64,000 nucleotides of DNA from Fasciola hepatica (Eukaryota; Platyhelminthes; Trematoda; Plagiorchiida; Fasciolidae): positions 1,364,001 through 1,428,000 of the forward strand of contig CANUEZ040000208.1 of NCBI GenBank assembly GCA_948099385.1, written 5' to 3'. Of this stretch, positions 43,665 to 55,689 are shown piece after piece. Within the stretch, counting starts at the first letter, position 1, and each line of letters opens with the position of its first letter. The notes beneath the pieces were generated by a model. That model searched no databases. It was not told the origin of the DNA and saw nothing but the letters and a program-made list of their open reading frames with translations. The position numbers and the translations under genes are program-made.

Positions 43665-46214
43665 TCTCCGTTACACCATGACGTCAATAAAAGTAACAAG
43701 AATTTTCGCCTATATGATGGAATGAGTTTCCTTGCGCATTTCTTACAACACGTCATATTCTTGTAGGCCATCCAGCCTTTGCAAAATAAACGGATATTCG
43801 AGGCGAATTTGAGCTGTCCGATACTGAAGTATCCTTCTGCATATGATGAACCTCGACTAACGAATTTAAATCGGCCGAAACAGGACAGTTTACCCCGATT
43901 TATCTTTCTCAACAACTCTTGGAATTTCCTGAAAACGATTCTCTAACAGATTTTTCCACCTTCTGACACATTTTGCGTTGGTATTTGTACAACTTCATTG
44001 TCAAAATCGGACGCATTGTTTTGTGCCCATGGTGACTCGGTTAGACACCATGTTTTATAATAATGGTGGGGAAAACACGCTTTGGTGTCTGAAGTGACTG
44101 CGATTGATATTTGCCACAGAAACACCAGCTCGATACGTTTTCTTTAACACCATCCCTCTTTTTTCTCTTTAACTTCACAGAGAAGTGGCATTTCCGTTAC
44201 GCACTTTTTCATGAACTTGTTCACAAAATGTACGGTTACAGCATCGCTCCCATAATATTTTGATATGGAAGCCATGCCCTCACTTCAGAATATGTCTGAA
44301 AATTTTTCGATTCAAACAGCTGAGCACAGACGCGATCGGCAATGCAGCAAATCAAATACTTCTGAAACAAATCCCAATAAGTGCGTTTTAAAAGCCCGAG
44401 ACCAAGTTTTTATTCACATTTGAATCTTCACTGCTGTGGAAGAGCGTATGAAAAAAAGGAAACATTTTACTGGCTCGTGGCAAAAAGCGACAACCATATA
44501 ACAAATGCACATACACTTCCCCAGGGACGAGCCATCTATTCCCTTTTGGGCACGTGAAATGTAGCTCAACAATGAATAACGATTGTCTCCCTTACAGAAC
44601 ATTTCGTTTCACAGACTGAATACATTTAGCTGTTGAACCTAATGAATTCTGTTTTACGAGAAATTCGTTGACCGCACTGAACTAACCAGGTTGATCAAGA
44701 TTGATCGCATTCATCCTAAAGTGCTAACTTGTGAATACCTCATCATGAATCACGTGTTCCGGAAAATCCTAGGTTTACTCCTTGATCACATAAGCGAAAA
44801 ATATCCGAAACGATTTTCACTTCCAGTCACGTAGTTTCGTGATTGCATAATGCAACAACTTTTGTTTGACCCTTTGTTCAGGCTTTCTTAGGGACACAAT
44901 TCCTTGTGAAAGACTGATTGGACATTCTTTACCCAGGGCACACTATTGTTTCTTTCGACACATTTCTGTGATCAGAATGTATGTAATATCATTATCCAAG
45001 TTAGCAGTGTTTTTTACTGCAAACTGCGCTTTGGTACGGGAGTATTGCTAGCGATGCCCATCAACAAATGTTGTGCGATATGGCACAAAGAATGTTCACT
45101 CCTCACCTAATAAAGTGGTGAATACTTCTAGATCTGCAAACACCTTGGACAACTATGGCGAAAAGTGGATATTTAGATCATCTCACTCGTGTGACATTGA
45201 TATGAAGCTGGCGCATTCAAAGCAGCACTCTACTTGATTGCACCTCTACGGTTTATTTCCGATGAGCACACTTGATGTTGACAAGGCAAATATAATTTCA
45301 CTTGGTTGCATCAGTCCTTATGATTCAATGATGAAAGCCATTTGCATAACCCCGAAAGAAAATTGAAGCAAGTTGATCAGTCGCATCAATGAGACCCAAA
45401 CCAGGGACCACAAACAAATTCACAGCTAAGAGCACCGATCACATGGCACATTTAGTTTCCGTGTCAACCAAATTTGGATGTAGACAAAGATGAATGAAAG
45501 CTCTCCTTGATTTTATTTCAAACTGGAAACATTTGTTACCAGGTACAGTTATCTATGAGAGAGTTGAATTGTGAATATCAAAAATGGAAACACGGATCAC
45601 ATGACTGGTTTACCTCTATACAACATCGTCGAACGTTCATTTAAAATCTTTTTCATTCAAATAATAGCTGAATGATTCGTCGGGCTAACCAAATCTTGAA
45701 ACTGCATCTTCGATGAATTTCCCGTTGCGATTCTCTCTCTTCGTCGTTTTCACGCCCTATGTTCTATTATTTTCCCGGGCATCTAAAATTGTGCTCTTGA
45801 GTTGTACATTTGAAGAAGAAATAATTTTTGTCTTTCCTTTGTGGTCTTGAGTACGGTGAAGAAGCGTACCTTGTGACCATGAATATAAAGTCGCAAATTG
45901 AGGCACCGTGGCGCATAGGGTTCGCATAAGTTCCATGTGATAACGAGCTGGATGCCAGTAGATCGCCACCTACCAATAGGTAGACTGTCGATGTAGCTGT
46001 GTTCATCCTCTCGATTTCTGGTTGTTATATACGTCTACCCTTCGACCACCACGGTCTCATTTTTCCCTGGGATTTTTCCAAAACTTCTACAGATCATTTC
46101 TATGAAAGTCAGTTATTTAACATTACCATACAGAGAGAACGTCATCATAATACAAACTATGATGCTTTCGTCTCTGAGCTAAAATATTGATTGTTTACTC
46201 ACTCAACTGTTCAG
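43665..46214. other. Unassigned stretch
   Basis: No family was recognised on either strand. The right end is a strong acceptor (GTTTACTCACTCAACTGTTCAG). Confidence 0.3.
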
Positions 46215-46457
46215 TGTTCAAGATGCGTGAACGGAACGACGAATGGTTTTCATGAATACATTCTCATTGTTTCAGCTTTTCGTAGACGCAGTTATGTCAC
46301 CCAATATAAAAAAAATATGTCACACCGAAAGACAGCCCGAGTTTATAAATCCAGTTCGACACAAATGACGTTACTTTGTTTCATCATAATACTGTACATT
46401 CTTTTTTGGTATATACACAAAACCCTTCCGATAAAAAAACACTTCCAAAACTTGTGA
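46215..46457 (+). CDS. Possible terminal exon: membrane helix and short basic tail
   Basis: After an excellent acceptor, phase 0 runs 80 codons to TGA. The last part reads 'MTLLCFIIILYILFWYI', a convincing single transmembrane helix, then 'HKTLPIKKHFQNL', a short basic tail typical of the cytoplasmic end of a type I membrane protein. Two sequons (NGT, NMS) lie before the helix on the predicted outer side. No AATAAA was seen soon after the stop. It could end the gene represented by the exons at 36.7-41.5 kb. Confidence 0.4.
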   Translation, partial: CSRCVNGTTNGFHEYILIVSAFRRRSYVTQYKKNMSHRKTARVYKSSSTQMTLLCFIIILYILFWYIHKTLPIKKHFQNL

Positions 46458-46744
46458 TTTCTCCGAGACCAGCAATTTCAATCTACGTCAAACGAGAAGC
46501 TGTAAAACTGGTTTTTCATTGAATTATTCGTGATCGATTCTGAATTTATGTTTGCCTAACCAAAATGCGAAGTATCCGAAAGTACTTAGCGGAAAGCACC
46601 ATTTTGCACACAGAAATCAATAGCATCATGTAATGCTATTATATTGCACGATGTATTCCCGACCATTTCTCTCCATCTTCACTAGTGCATGCTGCAATCA
46701 AGGTGATTGTTTCTGTGTAGGAAATTGAACTTTCTCATGAGACC

Positions 46745-47000
46745 ATTGGTGAAGGTACGCTCTCATACACATGCAACTACTGACAGCAAAGAGAAACACG
46801 TTTCAAAGGCAAGGTCAGCGCAATCAATCCTTTTTTCGCTTTTGCATAGCTGGGGTTGATGATGGTAAATTGTCAGTGCTTCCGAGTATCTCAATAGTCG
46901 ATTATTGTTTGTGATGGTGAACAGCGTGCTCAGAAAAACACAGTGAGGTTGTATGCAGTATAATGATCTATGCGATGTATAACATACCGCAAACGACAGA
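46745..47000 (+). repeat. Gypsy leader-like repeat, copy A
   Basis: Parallels 58155-58400: both have ACATGC...ACAACTACTGACAGCAAA, then AGCTGGGGT-GA-GATGGT-AATTG, then TATCT-AATAGTC and GTGCTCAGA in the same order and spacing. In the other copy this precedes gag, so it is probably LTR/leader sequence. No gag follows here. Confidence 0.65.
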
Positions 47001-47329
47001 TTTGTGGTGTCTGCTGAGTAGGCTATTAATGTCATCACTTTCGTAAAGTAACTGTAGGATGGTCTTCAGCTTTGAGGCTGTGGTACACTTCGTTTTGAAA
47101 CATTGAGTCCCCTTTATCAAATTCATTAGAACAGAGAGAAGACATAAGTCGCGAGATGCAAGCATTTCGTTTACTGTTGTCATCTGGGGACGTAAAACAT
47201 GTCAGTATACATACATGGTACAGTAGGGGGGTAAGTGCAACAGTAAAATAGGCACGATGGAAAGCTCTTACAGTACGTACGTTGGGGACAGTGAAGTCTG
47301 TCGTGTTAACGCCAGGGTAAACAAACATT

Positions 47330-48230
47330 TTGGGTCAATCGTTTTTGTGCACAGAGTGTTGGCGGATGCATCATGATTAGAATAGCTTCACTGAACGTTA
47401 ATAGTTTCGGTGTTGGATTACGCAACAATGCTTTGAAACACTGAGTCAGGTCAACTTTGTGACCTGATGCAATCAAGTGTCTTCCAATCGAGAAGCGGGC
47501 AGTTCCACTTCATTGTGTATTGCCCCCGCAGGTTGCGTCCTCACGTTTGACAGCCACTTGGGCATGCGTTCGGACACTCGTTGAGTCAAGCAACGACCCG
47601 TCCCGCCAATGTATGCGTCACCGCAACTACAAGTTAAATGATAGCTAATATGTGAGACATTAAGGTGAGCCAGATTGTTTGAGTGATTTTGAGATCATAA
47701 CCCTTTTTGTCGTCTGCAGCAAACGCAACTGCGCCGCTGTGTATGTGTGCTTCAGAGCTCACTTTAGATTACAATTAATTTGATTGAATAAATGATCTCC
47801 TTCAAAAGCATTAGTGATAAAACTTGCTTCTTTTCCACGTTCATTGTTTTCGCGCGCACAAGTCTCGGCCTCTGATGTTGTCTGATAAAGTTTTCCGGAT
47901 AACCGTTGGCCAGCAGCGTTCTTTTTATGAACTCTTCTTCGTTTTATATTTGATCTTCTGTACATATTTTCTGGGCTCTGTTGAAGAGAGTTCTGACCAA
48001 TTCACGTTTGCAAGCCACTGGGGCGAAGCTGGAGAATTCTAAATAAAGTCCCTCGTTTTACCCGAAAGTGGCACAGAGAGTTTGTATATAGACACCTTTG
48101 TATAGTCGTTGGCCTCAAAGGTTTTGAACAACGTGCGGCATTCTCCATCCAGCGTGTCAGTTGTACACATTTAGCTTGCCCTGTGGAACAAAGTCCAGGT
48201 TCTACACCGTGGTAAAACACCAAAATAGAC
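47330..48230 (-). mobile_element. Penelope-like element, C-terminal part, decayed
   Basis: Minus strand with frameshifts: a tract after the polymerase (about 47965-47759, 'KRRRVHKKNAAGQRLSGK'), the GIY-YIG domain ('RIHWRDGSLLDSTSVRTHAQ' region, about 47620-47560), 'FSIGRHLIASGHKVDLTQCF' and finally 'PTLCAQKRLTQNVCLPW' near 47310-47370. These match the order in the endonuclease at 22080-22472. The reverse transcriptase palm is not recognisable. It lies head-to-head with the element starting at 48600. Confidence 0.75.
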
Positions 48231-48599
48231 ACAATTGAAACTGAAGAGCTGTTTTCAGTTCCCGCTCTCCTAAAAGTGCCTTAATATTGATAAATCAATT
48301 GAGTTCACAACACTCGGTCAACAGTTTTATTACCTCTGATCACAACGTTTCAGGCTAAAATATGCCACTCTCCATTTGAAAGTTATTTTTTAAATCATTG
48401 TTACAAGTCGAGAAATGTTATTTGTTTTTGAAATGTCACTGGAACGTTTGGATTATCAAGTGTATCCATCCATCATTTGAACGCTTGAACCATCGTTGAA
48501 CATACTCGCAACCTACAATTTCCTCACCTGTCAAACAGCCATGAATAATGAATAAAATACCTAAAGCTTTTAAAGAAACGGTTAACCAAATAACTGAAA

Positions 48600-50690
48600 A
48601 CAAGCTCGTTCGCCACGTTGTTTATTCTCAGTGTGTTCTGTGGGATTTTTCGGACAACTTAAACAAGCCAAATACCCAGGCGTACTCCGTGAACTTAACA
48701 GTTATGTGAAGTTCCGTACAAAATTGGCTTTGGCAAAGGCTCGTGTTCAGCTTCTGAATGGGTGTTTATCCAATCCAGAACATCCAAAACAATATCACAC
48801 CGTTCTGAAGAGGAATCGGGTTAACATCACCACTGTATAATTGCGTCGCCAAGCGCTCTATGCAAGAGATACTGTGTCAAGTCGAGTGCCGGAATTGAAG
48901 GGTAATTTTGTGAAATGATCTCGAGTCCTGGCTGAGCTGACGCCAGAAGAAAAGGAAATGTTCGTTGTCCATATTCAGTCAATTGTTGACAAGCAAGTGG
49001 AATGGACATCTGTTAAACTTCGAAAACGTATCAACCTGAACAAACTGATTGGTGAGTTCCCTACAGGTCCGAAGAAATTCGTCCATAATTTGTCATCCAT
49101 AAGCCTGAACAAGACATTGCTTGAGGTGTTATCCCTAGGGCCAAATGTTTGCTGTCCAACGAACAAGATTACACAATTGGATATAGAAGTTGAGTTTGAA
49201 AGCCTGTTCGACCAGCTACCAGGTCTTGTTCCGCCCTCATCTCAGAAATTAGAGAAACTGAAGTCCACGTTCGTGAACTCATGTTACCAATATCGCGAAA
49301 AACGAACTATTGGAAAAAGGATTATTGACGTCGGAACACCTGGAGAGCCTAAAAGAATTGCAGGCTGATAGAGAAACAATATTGTCAAAACCAGATAACG
49401 GTGTGGGTATCGTAATTCTCAATAAATCGGATTATACAGAGAAGATGATGGTGATAGTGAGTGGTGGCTCCAATTTCCTCAAGATCTCATCGGAGAAGGA
49501 TAAGACGTCTCAGATAGAAAAATCAATTTCAACGAGAATAAGATCCTTGAAGCAGAAAAGAATGATCGACGCGATAACTTTCGAAAGAAAACGAGCGACA
49601 GGGACGATAATTTCCAGATTATACTGTCTAACGAAGGTACACAAAGAAGGCGTTTCATTGAGACCGATTTAGGATATGTGTAACTCCCTATATCACGCAG
49701 CAGCAAAGTGGTTGACTGGCTCATTGGAACCAGTAAGAGTGGGAATTTATAGACACAATCCGCAAGACACATTTCATTTTGTAGAAGTTGTGAGGAACCT
49801 GGATCAATAAGGAAAACGAATGATATCACTTGATGTAATTTCATTGTTCATAAATGTCCCGATCAGTGCAACAATCAACTATCTGTGAGATTACGTTCAG
49901 AGTAACGGAATCGATTTGGGTATCCCGTTGGATGAATTGAAACGGTTACTATATGTCTGCACACTTAATATCCAGTTCAAGTTCAATGGATAAATCTATC
50001 GTCAGAAGGACGGAGTTGCAATGGGATAACCTTTGGGACCAATATTTGCCGATATTTTTATGGCAAAACTTGAACATAATTACCTTGAACCCGTCATCCA
50101 AAATTTTACCTTGTACAAACAATACGTAGACGCTATCATATGTGTGCTAGACACTAATCTGGGTCCAAACCTGCTTCTTAACAATTTTAACTCTGCCCAA
50201 CCAAATGTTTAATTTTCTTTGGCAGATGAAAAGGACAATAGTTTATCGTATTTGGACGTATGCCTAAGCCGTCATAGTGATTTTTCCGTTCAGTTATCAG
50301 TGCATAGAAAAGCTACATGGAACGGACAATACATCCATTTTCACAGCTTTGTGCCCCTTAAAATGAAGAGGAATCTTATACTTTGCTTAATTAACAGAGC
50401 AAGAAATACCTGCACCGAAGACAATAGGAAATGAACTCTTTCTTCTGCGGATTGTTTTCCAGAGTAACGGCTATCCTGAACGATTTATCGACAAGACGAT
50501 GCAAGAAAGTGAAGAGAAATCAAAGGAGATAGGAGCCGCTAAAACGGTACTTTATGTGCGTTTGCCGTTCAAATCGAGACTGAGAAGCCGAAATTATTCA
50601 ACGAAGATAATCGGGAGTAATCAATAGATCAATCTACGCGGCACAGTTAAAAATCCTGTTCGTTTCCAAACCGATAGTGTGTTTTCGATT
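48600..50690 (+). mobile_element. Penelope-like retroelement, most complete copy, endonuclease lost
   Basis: Leader motif (AAAACAAGCTCGTTCGCC) then, with several frame changes: N-terminal 'GFFGQLKQAKYPGVLRELNS'; 48958-49368 with 'HNLSSISLNKTLLEVLSL'; 49310-49672 with 'KPDNGVGIVILNKSDYTEKM' and 'SRLYCLTKVHKEG'; palm motif A 'MISLDVISLFINV' (about 49820-49858); motif B region 'GVAMG' then a stop, then 'PLGPIFADIFMAKLEHN' (50005-50080). Motif C reads 'YVDAI' (50122-50136) with the second Asp changed to Ala. The thumb is 'SLSYLDVCLSRHSDFSVQLS' and the linker 'NGYPERFIDKTMQ' to about 50600. The GIY-YIG domain expected next is missing. Stops plus the motif C change make it inactive. Confidence 0.9.
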
Positions 50691-53600
50691 GGAGGACATA
50701 GTGCCGAGTTCTGCAACCTAGTTTGGCGTGTATTCTTTCACCCGTTCCTGTGAAATTAGGTACATTGGAAGATGAACAGGGAAATATTAGGGAAGAACTG
50801 GAAACATTGCTAAAAGAATAGGTAATTCGGCCTCCATTTAAAGCTGAGTGGAAACAGATGTCGTGGGCGAAGAGATAAAATACAGAACTTTCTTTACATT
50901 CGTGGGCCAAACAGTACCAGAAATATAACATAATTTCTATTTGCCTTGTTTTGTTCTTACTGTATAAGTTCTAATTTCAGGAGTACTTTGTTGTTGGTTG
51001 ATTTTATTGTTAGCCGGTTGTGTAAGTGCCGGTTAGTGGTTTTCGTGAGTGTGAGTGTTCATTTATGTTAGGTGTTTTTCGTAGCATTTCAGACCATACG
51101 CATCCGTAGTGACGAGGTCAACTAACACTGTGTGCTTTGAGATGGTTATTCACTAGTGAGGTAAGGACTGTCCAAATCTCACAAATCTCTCCTCAGTCAT
51201 TGCGTTTGATACATGTCGAGTTCGTGCTCACTGACAGAGTTTCAGCGTTCTTGGGCTCGGTACACGTTATGAATCCGAGTGGCGATGATTTAACCCTACA
51301 AACACAAAATATCAGGTTCAAGTATAAACCTAGCGGCATACTTCATAAATCTCTTAGTGAATTTATTGGTTATTAAAATGAGTGTGCAAAGGCAGAAGAA
51401 AGTGTAATGATCTGCCAGAATGCTATGTATGGTCGTATACTTCTCACAATATGGGCAAAACAATGAACGAAACGGACTTTGGAGAAGAATAGTGCTGTCA
51501 TGTTTGGTCAGCTATGAATAAGCAAATTCAGTTTGACAGTCCGTTCGATCACGTTTTCCATGCGCACGAGTTTTCATAGTATAAGGATGTGACAGCGAGA
51601 GAAGGAGTGGGCGGGAGATTTCTTATCCACAATTCATACAAGATCAACAGTTATCCGCGTCAGAATATAGCCTTTAGGGGAATAGTTCAATTTTCCCGGT
51701 TCTCTTTTGGGATTTGGTTTCTTTATTTGGTCTTCTATCCAACTGGATTGAAGAATAGAGAATAAAAAACAACTTGTCTAATACTCAGGCGTACCTTGTG
51801 TGTGTGTGGGGGGGGGCATTTTACAGAAGATATCTTGCCTAGGTACGAACCCTTTTGTAATTCTCTTCTGAAAATCCAAGCGTCTGTCAATTAGTCTTCA
51901 TCGGTGAAATATTATACATTTCTACATAAGTCTTCCTGGTCTGATTTGGCAACTATCAGTCAGAAATGTGATCGCAATTCGTATGATATGGGTGAAATTG
52001 AGGAGAATCTTCATATGCTCCAGAAATTAACAATTTCACAACAATGAAAATCAGTGGCCTTAGTCCAAGTTCGTCAGTCTTCCGCTGTGAGCAGATTTGG
52101 ATATTCACAGGCAGAATAGGTCCACACAGAATAAAATCTTCTGGAATTTCATAAACTCCCTGTAAGCAATGTGGTGCAAGAAAACTTGCCCATAGAAAAA
52201 TTCTGACCATTCAATAAACCGTGCAGACCTGAACAAGAAACATTTTGATTGAGCTTTTACCCTCGAACAAGAAACAATTCCAGGAGAAATGTATTTCGGA
52301 ATTTTTCCAAACAAAATACGTCATGCCCTTTTCCATGGGGATGTGGTATCACATTGCTTGCCCGTTACCACACCTGGTCAACTGGGACCATATTCGATTC
52401 TCCACTCAGAGTCTAAGAGTTCGGTTGTCGGCAGTCCCTAATAGTGCAATTAGCCTTTGAGGTTATGCAGGATGTCCTTCTACGGCACAAATGCACAATC
52501 GTGTGATAAGTTCGAATGCCGAAGCTACTGGATTTGGTGAGTTCTAATCATGTTCACCAAGTCCTACCTAAGTCGGCAGCAATGATTCTAGGGACTTTAG
52601 ATGATTGGGGTCAGGAGAGATTCCGCATCACGCTCACATGTCAATATTATTCGCCTGACAAAGTGATCAAGAAACCGATGAGTTGAACCGTTGGTCTGAT
52701 GGTAGTTAGGCATTTTGGAAAGCTGCTGCAAGAAACAGTAAAAAAATAGCTGGCGAAATTAGGTGTGAACATTTCACAACCAGCAACCTTCGGTTATTCG
52801 AATTCCAAAGATGTCCTGCACAATGGCGTAGCACTTTGTTCGGGGAATCCTCGGAGGTTTCTACGCAGATTATGGACACCTGGTGGTAGAGAATACCAGA
52901 AACCCGGTCAGTTAAAGAGTCACGCAACAAGTTCAATGTTAGGGAATCAGGCTTATTGTTTCAAAGCATACGAAACAGGAACATTGTTCAAGTAAGTGGG
53001 AAAGCGTTTCGACAATAAAGAGAGCAAAATATATGTTGCTATCAAGATGCTCTGCAGTACATTTGGTGTAAAGTTGGAACCCTTACTCGTCGGAAAGCAT
53101 ACCAATCCGACGATTTTCTGGAACCAACCGGAAATAGCCGTAGACTTCGGATGGTGAATGGGAAATTCGGAGGAAGCCCGAGATACTGAAAAATAGGCTA
53201 ACTGCTAAAGAACAAAACGGTATTTTATTGTTGGATAAGCAGAATGCAATTTACATGTTTAATTCAATCCACATTATTGCTATTCTCATTGTACTATCAA
53301 ATGTGCATCTCGACATGATGTTTATTCACTTAAAAAACGGAAAATCTTCATATAAAGAAATAAAACGAAAAGTTTCTTCGACATTACTGAACTCTTGTAC
53401 GAATCACTTGGGGCGTAGATATTGCTGTACTGGTTTCACAGAACCGCTTAAACAGCAGAGTATAACAATGCCAGATTATGATTGTTCTTCTGTTGAAATT
53501 TATATTCCAGATTGGTTGAAATAACTAAGATGTATATCTCTTTTAGACAAACTTTGCGCCAGAACTATTACTACAATAATGCCCATTTCTTATAGATCAT

Positions 53601-55689
53601 GTCTTTGAATGTGTGCAATGCCTCTCAAGAAAGAACGACGGGGGAGATCCCGTCTAGTGTTTACCAATGGAGATCTACTTTATGTAGTACTGGGATTCGG
53701 ATTTAGAAAATTTCCATTCCGATATATATGCTATGATATTGGCTTAACTTAACTAATTATGCTACATAATACCAATTATGGAAGGGATCCACGAGATACA
53801 TAAGTCCAGTCCCCCATATCCACGTGCATATTTTGTTAGTTGCTCATCTAGTTCGGCATATTCAAACTAACTGGGTGATCTGAGTAAATTTGTTCTCACG
53901 AATGCTGAGTAGTGGTGCGACGGACGATTATTCACATTTTGTGAAGGTTGAATTTATCGACGTATTAATCAAGAGCTTGTTAGTCGACAGAATAAGGCTA
54001 TTACGGCAAAGTGAATTGTAATGTCAGAAAAATGTACGCGGAAATTGGCTTGTAGAGAAGGAAATTCGCAGACTTGACCAATATCCAGTACCGAAAAATG
54101 GCCCACACTGGCCTCAAACGGAGAGTGATATATCCCTTTCAGGTGTATGGGGTGTTGGTGTATATGAAACAGGATAAGGTCGGTGGTCCAGACGAGTAAC
54201 CTGCATCACTGTCGGAAGTAATGTGGATACGCACTGCTGACGATTACTAAAAAGGATGAAACAGCTCCGAGGTACTTCCACGGCTTTCAATGGTTCGAAA
54301 ATTTGCATTTCATGATGAAATATATTGTTTACCCAAAAATGTACTTGCCCGATATCGCTCGTCTAATCCCGATACCAATATTTCGTAGATTTCAAAATCG
54401 AGTGAAGCTCACTCGTGTTGAATATAGTCAAAGTCACCCGTGTTGCCAACATTCTTTTATTCAGTTGTACTTCTCATTCGACACATACTTGAAAAGGATA
54501 TCGCACGTCCACGTATTGACTGTAACGTGGGTGAAGAGAACTACATAGTTGACATAAATAAACAAATGCATGAAGGCTTGCTCTCAAGAGTTCGAAATCA
54601 GTGTTTATGATTGCTAGGCTGTGAACGGATTAGCAACAACGTATATGAAGTCGATTTGGTTAGCATTCATCAGGCATTTAAAAGAATATCAAGAATGAGT
54701 TGATAAGGTGTTATATAGAATTGAAAATTCTCACATGAAACTATAAAACCATCAGGGTTCCGGTAATTTTGCATCTACTTTACCTTGTGTTGAGTGCTTT
54801 TTGTTTCACAGTGACACGACAAATCCGTCTATCTGTCGCATTCACAGTCACACGCCTAACGTCTTCATTCTTCGCTGATGTATACGTAAAAGCTTATAGA
54901 ACCTCACCGGAAAATAGCACGGACGTGTCAGCGTGGGTCTGGAGACGACAACTGAGTGCTTTCTGGTCGAACTTTATGCGAAACTTTCTGGTATATAAGA
55001 GTGCGAGACCCGCTGTTTTGACCGATGCATATGTGGCGTGTAAACCATTCTGTCTTCGACATCCATTTGTCAGATTGAGTGTCTAGCACTCGGTCATCCC
55101 AGTTCACAGGGGACCTTGAAATACAGATATCGAGAAATTCTCGCCATCCGTCATTCGAACTCACACAAAAAAACCAGAAAGCGATACGGGGAGTTCACGG
55201 ATCATTAATACACTTAGGATGTATTCACAATGAGACCAATTCCGTCGGAATTCTAGGTGTTAGCCTCTGTAGCAAAGTTCGACGTTGTTATTTTACTCGA
55301 TATATATTACTGATTAACTGAACGTTGTTTGTCAAGTGGGGTTGTCATTTGATCGTCAGTCTCTCACGCCCTCTCAAATCGGCACCAACCACTTCAGCTA
55401 CCGATCCTTTCCCTGTTGTCACGGCTAACGTGAAACACAGATTTGATCACCGTGTCCGCAAAGTGCTAAATATAAGAGTAATACAAATGACTGTTGAACC
55501 GGAATATTGAGAAAACGGTGTGACGAACAACCAAACTAACAATAAAACCACTTTTTCACCTGGAAATTCTAGGTTCTATTTCTTCTAAATCCAGGCTCTA
55601 TCACGTGCCTTGGATGGATGCAGTTGTTTGCCTCCCGAATCATGTAGTGATTTTGCACTGTCCTATGTATATATGTAATTAATAACGAT
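50691..55689. other. Long unassigned stretch
   Basis: No gene or element was identified in 5 kb. Weak points: a GT/G-run microsatellite at 51797-51816; plus frames at 52765-52995 and 53228-53524 (the latter hydrophobic near its start) without splice support; and a TATA-like GGTATATAAGAG at about 54993 of unknown meaning. Confidence 0.35.
51797..51816. repeat. (GT)n plus G-run
   Basis: TTGTGTGTGTGTG followed by nine or ten G. Short and probably length-variable. Confidence 0.85.

Noticed and set aside
54769..55086. 105-codon plus frame with a TATA-like GGTATATAAGAG nearby, possible LTR promoter
   Set aside because: No repeat partner, no coding motif and no element on either side that would use it.
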